DNA from: Rosistilla carotiformis
GTDB taxonomy: Bacteria > Planctomycetota > Planctomycetia > Pirellulales > Pirellulaceae
DNA length: 64,000 nt
Reading direction: 5' to 3'
Assembly (NCBI RefSeq): GCF_007753095.1
Contig: NZ_CP036348.1
Coordinates: 2,542,001-2,606,000 of the forward strand
A program made the position numbers and the translations under genes. Under the pieces are notes generated by a model, which was not told where the DNA came from, made no database searches, and saw only the letters and a program-made list of their open reading frames with translations. Shown here piece after piece: positions 17,961-28,400 of the stretch. How positions within the stretch are numbered: the stretch's first letter is position 1; each line of letters starts with the position of its first letter.

Positions 17961-19391
17961 TCACCATCCGATCCAACCGCGCAAGGCGTCGTAGGGACGA
18001 TGAAACAGAAGCCACGCGATCGATCGTTGCCCCGCAGCGATGCTGGCCGTGCCATGCATGCCCGGTCGCAGCGCGAGATCGTGATTGTCGATCGCAGCTT
18101 CGGCGACGAAGACGCTTTCGTTGTCGCGGATCTCCGCACGAGGATGGATCTGTGTCAGGCTGGTTTGATGCGACGTCCCGGCGACAGCATCCAACCGAAT
18201 CGTCGTCGGCATGCCGATTTGCACGTTGGAGACATCCGATTCGGGGATCGCGATTTCGGCAACCAAGCGATTTAAGGGAGCGATCTCGTACAGGTTTTCA
18301 CCGACCTGCAACGGAATCCCTTCGGCTCGCTTCAGATCACCACTGATCACAATGCCGGCAATCGGTGATCGAATCTCAAGATGGTTTTGTCGCGATGTCA
18401 ACAGAGCAATTTCGCTGCGCAGATGTTGCACTTCCAACCGTTCCAGTTGCGATTTGGAACCGTCGCCGCTGGAAAGTGCGGCGGAACGGCGTTGGACCGC
18501 TTGATCAAGCTTGGCTTGCAGGCTGGCGATCTGTGTCCGCAGTTCGCCACCGTCGAGCGTCGCCAGGACTTGTTGTGGTGCGACCTGATCTCCCGGTCCC
18601 ACAAGCGACTTCAGCAGCCTTCCATCGAACGGCGCGACCACAAATCGGCGCTCTGCCGGTTCGCAAATCACGTTGCAACGAATCGAGTGTTGCCAGGGGA
18701 TCGCTCCGATCAGGAGTGTTGCGGCACAGATACCGACGATCCACCGCGCGTCTTGTTTTTTGTCAGCCACGGCGCGAAGCAAACGCGTTCGCAGCGGTAG
18801 GGTCGGCGGCGATGGGACATCGCGATGTTCGCTCGGATCCGCTGCGGTGACGTCGCCTCGATCGACGGCTGCCGTTTCCAACCGCGTGATGATCGCCAAA
18901 TGCGCTGCGGCCAGCTCTACTTCACGCGTGCGGGACTCAAACCACTGGGCCGCGTTACCGCAGTTCTCACAACGAAAGAGGACGGAGATCGCTTCGCCAG
19001 GTATCGATGGGAGCGAGGCGGCAACTAAAAACTGTTGGCCGCCAGCGGTGAGGATCTGGGATTGTGTTTCCGCCGTGGCAAGCGACTGAAGCGCCACCGA
19101 GGCAGCTTTCTTGCGGACCTCGGCGCTGCTGGCACCGTGCAACGAATTGCCTGTCAATTGACCTGTCGAGGTCCGCGTCCAATGCGTCAGGCTGATCGCG
19201 TCGTAGCGGGAAAACAATCGCTGGATCAGCGCGGTCATCGATCGCACCGATGCGGATCCGCTGCAGCCCTGCGTTGGCGTCGACTCGGGCACCGCGGAAT
19301 CGATCGGTGCCGCGGCACTTACAAATGCTGGTAGCGACGGTGTCACGACCGAGCCGGCGAGAGGGGAATCGAGTAGCACGATTGGCCCCAC
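17961..19391 (-). CDS. HlyD-family adaptor with N-terminal GAF-like cytoplasmic region
   Basis: A 476-residue protein. The first ~200 residues are soluble and look like a GAF-type sensor fold (an alternating pattern around ILTAGGQQFLVAASLP and GEAISVLFRCENCG), but I see no diagnostic ligand motif. One TM segment follows (WIVGICAATLLIGAIPW, about residue 220). Then comes a membrane-fusion domain: FVVAPFDGRLLKSLVGPGD, a coiled-coil hairpin, IRSPIAGIVISGDL, and a beta-barrel ending in LRPGMHGTASI. It should be anchored in the inner membrane with the adaptor in the periplasm and the N-terminal region in the cytoplasm. The GTG start at 19391 abuts the upstream stop. It contains a CENC cysteine pair of unknown meaning. 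Confidence 0.85.
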   Translation of the reverse strand: MGPIVLLDSPLAGSVVTPSLPAFVSAAAPIDSAVPESTPTQGCSGSASVRSMTALIQRLFSRYDAISLTHWTRTSTGQLTGNSLHGASSAEVRKKAASVALQSLATAETQSQILTAGGQQFLVAASLPSIPGEAISVLFRCENCGNAAQWFESRTREVELAAAHLAIITRLETAAVDRGDVTAADPSEHRDVPSPPTLPLRTRLLRAVADKKQDARWIVGICAATLLIGAIPWQHSIRCNVICEPAERRFVVAPFDGRLLKSLVGPGDQVAPQQVLATLDGGELRTQIASLQAKLDQAVQRRSAALSSGDGSKSQLERLEVQHLRSEIALLTSRQNHLEIRSPIAGIVISGDLKRAEGIPLQVGENLYEIAPLNRLVAEIAIPESDVSNVQIGMPTTIRLDAVAGTSHQTSLTQIHPRAEIRDNESVFVAEAAIDNHDLALRPGMHGTASIAAGQRSIAWLLFHRPYDALRGWIGW

Positions 19392-20297
19392 CTATTTCAA
19401 TTGCATGGTCAGTTGCGGCTGCGGGGCGCCGAGATCGTTGGGATTCCCATCGAGACTTAACAGATGGCATCGCGAGCCAGCGTTCAGCGTTCGATCGACA
19501 TTGTCGACACGGACCTTGACGTTGAACATATTGGTTTCGCCATCGGGAAACGGCGAGACAAAGCAGATCGCTCCGCTGGCTCGACGTTTCGAATCGAGAA
19601 ACAGGATCGTCGCCTGGCCTCCCAGTTCAAATTCGTCGCGGCGATCGCGGGGAACCAAAAAGTTGACCGACAACACGTTCAACTGAGCCAGCACACAGAC
19701 CTCCGGATCGACAGCACCCACGTATTCTCCCTCTTCTTTGAGGAAACGCACGATCACGCCATCAAAGGGAGCGGTGATGCAGAACTGATTCGCTTCGGCG
19801 GTCAGCTTTTTAAACTCGGCGGTCCGTTGCAGTTGCTTCTCTTGAGTCGACAAGACATTGGCTTCGGCCAAGGCCACCTGTTCACGAGCCTGCAACAATT
19901 CGACCGGCGTGGCGTGCTGACGCGCCGCCAGTGATTCAATGCGTTCGAGCCGTGAACGGCGGGCTGTCAGTTCGGCTTGAGCGGTCGCCAATTCACCGCG
20001 GGCTTGCATCGCCGTCCGGCTAATTGCCAGCAGTTCCTCATGGACGCTGGAGTCGAGTTCGACAAGGCAATCGTTCTCGCGGACCTCACTCCCTTCGGCG
20101 ACCGCTAGCGCTTCGACGATTCCCGAAACCGAAGTCGCCACTCGCGCCGTGCGGAACGGCTGGCTAAAGCCTTCGATCGGATTGTATTCGTAATCGCTGA
20201 CAGCGGCGGGAGAACCGGCCTGCGCAACGCAAGCTTGGCAAGGAAGACTCGCCAACGTCACGACAGCGAGCAGGAATTGGAGAGATCGGTGGGTCAT
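19392..20297 (-). CDS. HlyD/RND-type periplasmic adaptor protein
   Basis: A 301-residue exported membrane-fusion protein, short for the family. The signal peptide (residues 1-26, ending CVAQ) contains Cys at residues 20 and 23, but no clean lipobox is seen. The order is: barrel-sandwich half (VSGIVEALAVAEGSEV), coiled-coil hairpin (residues 80-160), second half (ITAPFDGVIVRFLKEEGEYV), then a beta-barrel domain. It bridges an inner-membrane component and the TolC-like channel encoded just upstream. Its stop abuts the next gene. Confidence 0.9.
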   Translation of the reverse strand: MTHRSLQFLLAVVTLASLPCQACVAQAGSPAAVSDYEYNPIEGFSQPFRTARVATSVSGIVEALAVAEGSEVRENDCLVELDSSVHEELLAISRTAMQARGELATAQAELTARRSRLERIESLAARQHATPVELLQAREQVALAEANVLSTQEKQLQRTAEFKKLTAEANQFCITAPFDGVIVRFLKEEGEYVGAVDPEVCVLAQLNVLSVNFLVPRDRRDEFELGGQATILFLDSKRRASGAICFVSPFPDGETNMFNVKVRVDNVDRTLNAGSRCHLLSLDGNPNDLGAPQPQLTMQLK

Positions 20298-20473
20298 CGC
20301 GCGATCTGGGATAGGAATGTTGGAACGTTAACAGCGCAAAACCGAAGGGCTTTGTTCGCCAGGGAAACGTACAGTCCAAATCCGCAAGAATTTGATCGGT
20401 TCAAACAAAACGGGCGAAAGCATTCCGGCGTGGCGTGAAAACCTTGCCGAATGTAGCGAACGTCCCGAGACCT

Positions 20474-22222
20474 CTAGTTTGCAACGGCGTCCGAGAAGTA
20501 GACGAGCGCGCCGGTGGCGCGTTGGACTTCGATCAAGCTGCGGTTGTACTGGGTGATCGATTGCAAAAGTGCTTGTTCTTCGCGCAGTAAACGGTCTTGC
20601 CCATTGAGCAGATCGTCCAGCTGCAGTTGCCCCAATCGCGGATCATTCCCCAGTAATTGCCAGCGGTCTTCGAGGTAGGCGAGTTCGGCGTGCACGGCGG
20701 CCAACGATTCGCGACGGCTGATCGCGGCGGCGTGCGATGCGCGGAGATTTCGGACGGCGATCTCCACCTCGGCGCGAATGTTGGCCGACTTTTCGCGGAT
20801 CAACATCGTCAATTGGGTTAGCTCATATTGCCGTTGGCGAACTTGGCCGTGGGCGGTCCGATTGCGATAGGGCAACTGATACTGCAGGCCGCCTCCCACG
20901 CCCGGGCGTCCCTCGGTAAATTGATTCGACCAGGCACCGACAATGTCCGACGCGCCCTGTCGCCCGGCCAGCTGTCCTTGCAGGACGAGATTCAATTGTG
21001 GGCGGGTTTGATCTTGCGCCAAATTCAAACGGACCTGCGTTGCATTGACCAACTCATGCAATTCGAGGATCTCCGGACGCCGGTTGATCGCCAGCGCCAC
21101 TTCGCTTTCGATATCAAAATCGATCGGAGAGATCACCGCGGGCTGGACGGGAAGCAGTTCCGCGTGCCCTTGGTCGCTAAAAGCAGGCGCGTTGACCAGG
21201 GCTCGCAACCGCGATTCCTCGTTCTTAATGTTGGCTTCGGCCAGCGACAATTCTGCGCGACGGTTGGCCACCGCCGCCTGGGCTCGCAACACCTGGCTGC
21301 GGACCGCATCGAGCGATTGTCGGTGTTCCAACTGGACCGCGATCCGTTGGGCGCGTTCCAGATGCCGTTGCCGCAGCAATAGGTTGGCACGTTCGACATA
21401 TAAGGACCAATAGCCGTTGGCGACGTCAAACAATTGGGTCAAGATCGCGTCGGTATATTTGGCCTGCGCCGCCGCGGTGTCGAATTGGGCTGTCAGGATC
21501 AAACTTCGATTGGCGTCGATGCTGCGACCCTGCAACAACGGTTGGCTCCAATTGGCAAACAAGCCAGCGGAGCCTTGGTTGTTGGGCAAGAAGAACGTGG
21601 AATTACTGTTCTTATGTCCCAGGCCTTGGCCGATCCCATAGCTGCCGCCGGACGAGGTTTGACCACGGACGCCAACTTCCGTTCCCAGCAATTGATCTTC
21701 CAATCGCGGCGGGCCACCGGTGGTCAGGATGTTTTCGACCGGATCGCTGGAACTGTTGTAGTCGCTGTCGCTATAGATTCGCGGGTCGAATACGCCGCGA
21801 GCTTGTTCGATCTGCGTGCCGCTGATCCACGGCGCTTGCGCCACCGCTTGGACACGGGCTGAATGTTGAACCGTCCATTCGAACAACGTCATCAGATCGA
21901 TCGGCAGTGCGGCCGGAGCGCTCCGCAGCGGCCGGGCGGTTCCCGGGATCCACCATTCGATCGGTCCCACGTCGGCCGGGAGCGTTGACGGCTCAAGGCT
22001 TCCCGAAACCTCGACAGCGTCCGATGCCCAGGCGGCTAACATCTGCGAGGTCCGCGCCGTGATCGGTTGCCGCGCCGTAGCCACGGAAGTCGCGTTCAAG
22101 CGGGGCAACAACAATCGTGTCGCGGGAGCGCTTACCTGCGCGCTAGCACACCTAGAGACACTCACGATGATCGTGAGTGTCACTACAACAACATGTAGTT
22201 TCGCATGGTGAACAGGTGTCAT
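20474..22222 (-). CDS. TolC-family outer-membrane channel
   Basis: A 582-residue exported protein with a signal peptide (residues 1-28, ending CASA). Two OEP repeats are visible, each with long amphipathic helices: residues about 220-340 (YWSLYVERANLLLRQR, RRAELSLAEANIKNEESRL) and 430-560 (EVEIAVRNLRASHAAAISRR, LAYLEDRWQLLGNDPRLG). The RPEILELH motif is typical of the family. The N-terminal ~120 residues before the first repeat are an extension. ATG 22222 is preferred; TTG 22246 adds eight residues. It is the first gene of the minus-strand export operon and is divergent from the giant surface-protein gene, 276 bases away. Confidence 0.92.
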   Translation of the reverse strand: MTPVHHAKLHVVVVTLTIIVSVSRCASAQVSAPATRLLLPRLNATSVATARQPITARTSQMLAAWASDAVEVSGSLEPSTLPADVGPIEWWIPGTARPLRSAPAALPIDLMTLFEWTVQHSARVQAVAQAPWISGTQIEQARGVFDPRIYSDSDYNSSSDPVENILTTGGPPRLEDQLLGTEVGVRGQTSSGGSYGIGQGLGHKNSNSTFFLPNNQGSAGLFANWSQPLLQGRSIDANRSLILTAQFDTAAAQAKYTDAILTQLFDVANGYWSLYVERANLLLRQRHLERAQRIAVQLEHRQSLDAVRSQVLRAQAAVANRRAELSLAEANIKNEESRLRALVNAPAFSDQGHAELLPVQPAVISPIDFDIESEVALAINRRPEILELHELVNATQVRLNLAQDQTRPQLNLVLQGQLAGRQGASDIVGAWSNQFTEGRPGVGGGLQYQLPYRNRTAHGQVRQRQYELTQLTMLIREKSANIRAEVEIAVRNLRASHAAAISRRESLAAVHAELAYLEDRWQLLGNDPRLGQLQLDDLLNGQDRLLREEQALLQSITQYNRSLIEVQRATGALVYFSDAVAN

Positions 22223-22498
22223 GACGGGCGGCAATTCTTGAATCAAAGACGATCAGGTTTTGTCTATATCGTCGGCTCACCCTCCCCAGCTGAGGCAAAT
22301 GTGACATTCAAAACAATCGCAATTCCTCGATCATTCGCGACAGACGCAACCCCTGCATGGCGGGACTTCAAGATCCCAAAGAAAACGTGTAGCGATCGCT
22401 AGCGCGGGTCTACGTCACGCGATACTGCGGGCTAAGTTTTCACGGCGACGCGTGCGCGATGGCAGCGCAAGCACGCTAAGTTAACCGGGGCATATGAC
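22223..22498. promoter_or_regulatory. Divergent control region between tolC-like operon and giant gene
   Basis: 276 bases separate the divergent starts, so promoters for both the export operon and the giant protein must lie here. Parts are AT-richer than the flanks (around 22295-22345). A GCTAGCGCG element lies at 22398-22406. I cannot assign -35/-10 boxes with confidence. Shared control of both units is an inference from geometry. Confidence 0.45.
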
Positions 22499-25400
22499 TT
22501 GTTTAGAAAACTTCTTGGCCGCCTGGATGGCCGTCTTCGCACGCAGTCGCGGGTAGCGACGGATCCGACGCCGAACCCAGTGATCGATGTGATGCGATTG
22601 GAAGATCGCATCCTATATAGCGCCGTGCCGATGGTGGAAGCTTCCGCCCCCCAAGGCGATTCTGCGATGGATTCTATGGAACCTGTCGACGCAGACGGTG
22701 CCGCGTTTGTTATCGAAAACGCCGATCCCTTGGATGCGTCTAACGACGTTGTAACGTTTGACGTTTCCACATTGGCCGACGTGTCGGTCGACCCCGCGGT
22801 CCGCAAAGAGATCGTCTTTATCGACGCGGCCGTCGACGATATCGATACGTTGTTGTCCGATCTGCTGGCGGGCGACGATGCCGATCGCGAACTGGAAGTC
22901 GTGATGTTGGATGGTGGCGAAGACGGGATCGATCAAATCACCGCCGCACTCAACCGCCGCTCGGGAATCGACGCGATCCATATACTCAGTCACGGCGACG
23001 GATCTGGGGTTCAACTGGGGGAAACGCGACTGGATGCCCAGGCGCTCCAGGCCTACGCCGGCCAGATCGCCGGCTGGGCGAGTGCATTGGATGTCGATGC
23101 CGACGTGTTGATCTATGGTTGCGACTTGGCAAGCAGCGTCGCCGGCCAAGATCTACTGGCATCGATCGCCGCGCTGTGCGATTGCGATGTAGCGGCCAGC
23201 GAAGATGTCACCGGTGGCAGCCAACGCGGGGGCGACTGGGACTTGGAATACCATGTCGGAGGGATCGAAGCGAAGGTCGTGGTTTCGGCGGCAGCGCAGG
23301 CTCAGTGGCAACACAGCTTGGAAATGGGCACGCCGGGGAGTGCGTCGATCTGGCTTTCGACAAAAGACGACGACAACATCTCGGGCTTTGACGGCCATTT
23401 GTTCCTTGACGAAAGCAACGTGATGGAGATCGTCGATCCGGGGGTCCAATTCGGTCCGTCGACATCGGGATCGGTCAATATTCAATTGAATCTGAATGCT
23501 TTCAGCGATCTAAAGGCGACGTTGGATGCGCTGCATGTCGTCAACCACAGCCAGACATTGGGAGGATCGACGTTTGCCGGGATCGATCTGAAAGCGGGAG
23601 ACCTGCTGTTTTCCAGCGAGACGTCTGTGACGCTGACGAGCCTGAATTCGGTGCATGTCAACGAGAGTGATGTCGTCCTGTTCTCACCGACAACGGCTGG
23701 CGACTACAGCACCGGCACCTTTACGATCGTATTGGACAATCTACCCAGCGGTCCGCTGCAAGCACTCACTTTGATCGAACGCGATACACGGATTGGCGAC
23801 TACACCGTGAACGCCGGTGATTTTCTGTTTGTCTCTTCGCTTTCCAAAAAACAGATCAAGCTGTTCCAAACCGAGGATGTCGGGGAAGGGGCCCATACCG
23901 TTGGAACCGAAGCCGTTCTATTGGACGTCACCGATACGAACATTGCGATTGGAAGTTCTTTGTTCGGAATCGAACTGATCGAATCCGATACGCAAGTCGG
24001 TGGCTTTGATCTCACCGCTGGCCAGATTCTGTTAACGACCGATGGTGATGGCGCGGTGGGGCAGAATGGTTTGGCGACAACGCGCAACGATATCTTTGTT
24101 CTAGACGTGACCAAGACGACGATGGTCTCTGGCGCCAATAATGGCGTGGCGACGGCGGCGATGTTCTTTGATGGCAGCGACATGAACCTGGACTCCGCCG
24201 CCGAGAGTGTCGACGCGATTGCGTTTTATCGTCCTAGTTTTGCACCCACCGATATCGCTCCCAACGGAGCAACGGTCAACGAGAACATCGATACAAGCGG
24301 TGGCTACGCCGTCGCAACCATGACAGCAAGCGATCTGAACGCGGGCGACACTGCAACCTATTCAATCATCGGTGGGCTCGATCAAGCGAAGTTCTCGATC
24401 GCCGGTGGCGACCAATTGATCTTAACGGCGGGACGCTTGGATTTTGAATCCCAGTCGACCTATCGCGTGGAAGTGCGTGTGACCGACTCGGAGGGACTCT
24501 TCTACGACGAATTGCTAACGATAGGTGTGAACGATCTCAACGAAGCGCCGATGGCGAGCGCGACGCCCGTGAATCCCACGTATGTGGAAAACGGACCGCC
24601 GGTCGGTGTTTTTGCCGCGACCGTTATCGATTTGATCGAAGCGGGCAACGCGGTGAAGACTTTAACATTGAGTGTCGAAGGGGTGCAAAATGGCGCTGAC
24701 GAAATCATCTATCTCGATGGCCAAAGCATCACCCTGACCGATGGCTACGCGACGACCACACTCATCGGTGGCTACGACCTTCAGGTCAGTGTCGCGGGAG
24801 CGATAGCCCACGTTGTGGTGAAGAAAACGGGAGGTTTTGACGTTGGCGACGCGGAGCAATTACTCGACGGGTTGCTCTATCAAAATCGCAGCGAAGATCC
24901 ACGTGGCGGATCGCGGATCGTATCGCTTGAATACATTCAGGACGATGGCGGTAACGCCGATGGCGGCGATGACGATGGTGTCTTCGAGATCGCCTCGACG
25001 ATCACCTTGACGCCCGTCAACGATGCTCCCATGGTGACGTCGGTCGAATCGGCGAACATCACCTTCCGCGAAAACGATCCTGCCACGCAGCTCAGCAACA
25101 CGCTCGCGATCACCGATGCAGATAACACCACGATCGAATCGGCAGTGATTCATTTCAGCATCGGGTACGCCAGCGATCAGGACCGGCTGGTCTTTGTCGA
25201 CAGCGGTGCGATCCGCGGCGATTGGGATGCGGCGACCGGGACACTCACGTTGACCGGATCCGAGACGCTCGCCAATTACGAGACGGCGCTGCGTAGCATC
25301 CGCTATGAAAACACCCATGACGATCCCACCGCGTCTGCGCGAACGATCACCTTCCACGTGAACGATGGCGAAGTGGACTCCAACGTCGGCACGCGTCGGC

Positions 25401-28400
25401 TCGTGGTTTCGGCGATCAACGATGAACAAACATTGATCACCAACGCCGGCGACACGATTGTCGAAGGTTCGACGGGAAATGTGCTGGGGGCCGCACTACT
25501 GAAAACAACCGATCTCGATCACGCACCCGCGGACTTGGTTTATACGATCGAGACCAACGTGAGTCATGGCGTGCTGACGCGCGGCGGGTTGGTCCTGTCC
25601 GTTGGCGAAACCTTCACGCAAGCGGATATCGATGCGGGGTTGATTCTATATGACCACGACGGCAGCGAAACGATTGCCGATCGCTTGGCGTTTACTGTCG
25701 ACGATGGCGTTGGCAGCAGCATCGCAGCCAACTTTGATTGGACAATCACTCCATTGGACGCCCACCCGATCTCCGCGATTGCCGACATCGACGCAACCGC
25801 TGCGATGGTCGACGAAGGGGCGAATGTGGGAACGCAGGTCGGGATCACTGCGCGGGCGACCGATGCCGACATCGGGGACCAGGTTACGTACCGTTTGGAT
25901 GACGATGCGGCGGGACGCTTCAGCATCGATGCGGTCAGCGGTATCGTACGCGTAGCGGCCGCCATCGACCGCGAGGTCGATGATCCATTGCAAACCATCA
26001 TCGTCCGTACCACATCCAGCGACGGATCGTTCACGACGGAAACGTACAGCATCGCAATCAACGATGTTGACGAATTTTCTGTCGGTCCAATCACCGACAG
26101 CGACCTGGCCACGAACGCGATCTATGAAAACGCAGCGAACGGAACGTGGGTCGGCGTGACCGCTAGCGCGATCGATGCAGACGCGACCCGGTCCGCGATC
26201 ACGTATTCATTAAATGACAACGCCGGAGGACGGTTTGCGATCGATGCGGTCACTGGCGTGGTCCGTGTTGCCGACGGCAGCCTCTTGAATTTCGAAGCGG
26301 CCACGTCGCACGACGTCGTCGTGCGCGCGACATCAGCGGACGGGTCGTATCAAACCGAAGTCTTTACCATCGAAGTTCGAGATGTTAACGACCGGCCCGA
26401 GATCATCGGCTTGGAAGGTGTCACCGTCGTGGCCAGCAACGACGGCAGCGCCACGCAGTTCGATCGATTCGGAACCGTCCGCCTTGTCGATGCCGACGCG
26501 CCGACGGATTACAGCGGCGCCACGTTATTGGTCCAGGGAACGGGATTCGACGCGGCCGACCTTCTCGACATCGATACCGGTGGGACGGTCTCACTTTCGG
26601 CGGGGATCACCAACGGTTCGGTGGTCGAGGTTGACGGAATCGCGGTGGCCACATTGTCGAGCACTTCAACGAGCGGTCAGACGTTAACATTTAACGGGAA
26701 CGCCAGCGGTCGCGATGTCGAAGCGATATTGCAATCGTTCCGCTTCCGATCGAGTTCGACTCTCTTGGGGGAACGGACCGTCGCGTTTGCGTTTGACGAT
26801 GGCGATGGAGTTGCCGACGGAGGCGTCCAAGTTAGTGCGACCAGCACGGTCACGGTGACTCTGGTTGCATTTGATGAGACGGGAGTGACTGTTTCGGAAG
26901 ATGGAACGCATCGATTTAGCATCAGCGATTTCGACCACACCCATCTCGCCCATCATGCCCAAGCGACGATTGAAATAACGCGTTTGCCCGCCGCGGGGTC
27001 GCTGACACTTGCGGGCGTTCCTGCGATCGTGGGACAGCGGATCACCCAAGCGGAACTTGCCGCCGGACTGTTGGAGTTCATGCCCGCCGCCGATGGTAAT
27101 GGGACGCTATACGCTTCGTTTGACTTCAACGTGATCTCTCCTCCAGCCTCGTTGCAGGTGCTCGCCGGAGAGCCCAATGGCTTCACGCTTGATGGTGGCT
27201 ACCTGCTTCCAACCGACGAACTCCTTGCGAACGCCGCGAACTTTGGTTCTGCAGGAACCGTTCCCAGCGCGGTCACGGTCGTTCCCGCATCGGCGATGAT
27301 CGACGCCGACTACTTGGCTCAAGGAGATGTCTTGTTCAATGGCTACGTTCCCGATGCCAACTGGACTCCCGAGGAGATGGCGGCCGTGGATACCTGGGTC
27401 CAGGCCGGCGGAATCTTTATCGTCAACAGCGACTCGATGGCTTACGATCGCGTCTCGTTCCATTTCGGACTCGCCGTTGTCGGCTGGGGCAGCAGCACAT
27501 GGAATGTCGCCGACGCCTCGCATCCGATCATCGATGGCCCGTTTGGCAAAGTGGGAAGCGTCGGCAGCCCTATTCAGGCAACCGGTGCGATCGGCTACTT
27601 TTCCAGTTCTGATCTCGAAGTCGGCGACCAAGTTTTAGCGATCGATTCGGTCACGGGCGAACCCACGATCGTGGTCCGACAGCATGGAGACGGATGGATC
27701 CTGTTTACAGGTGACGAAGGGATCTTCCGAGCGGGGATGACCGGTGGCGGCGCTGTTGCGACCACCAATGACATTCTCGTAGCTAACATTTTTGCCTGGG
27801 CTGCCACGCAGACTCCGGTCACCGAATCGCATACCCTCGACATCGAAGTCACCGCGGTTAATGACGATCCCAAGAATCTGGGGACGGTACCGGAAACCGT
27901 CAACGCCTGGGAGAACCAGGCCGTGGATGTGGACCTCCAAGGCCTCGAATTGTCCGACGTCGATGCGGGCTCTAACGATCTCACCTTAACCCTATCGACA
28001 CGATCCGCCGGGACGCTGTGGGCCGGATCGGGAGGCGGAGTCGTCGCGTTCGGCAGCGGAGGCGATTCGATGACGCTTACCGGAACGCTCCACGCCTTGA
28101 ATGCTTACCTTGACGATCCCGGGCAAGTCCAGTACCTCGGTGCTCCCGAAAACTTTGGGGTTGCCGCCGACGCAATTCGCATCGACGTCACCGACAATGG
28201 AAACGTCGGGATCGGCGGTGGCGGAACGATTCACTTGGGAACGTTCGACGTCGATCTCACTGCCGTCAACGACGCACCCCAGATCGCTGTGAACACCGGC
28301 GCAACCGTGCTCGAAGGGGCAACGGACACCGCGATTACCAACGCGATGCTCTCGGGCAGCGATGCCGACAACGACGATTCCGGATTGGTTTATACGTTGA

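Noticed and set aside
24860-26112. Several antisense frames of 100-190 residues in the giant gene
   Set aside because: They mirror the repeat-rich coding strand and have no ribosome-binding sites or family features.
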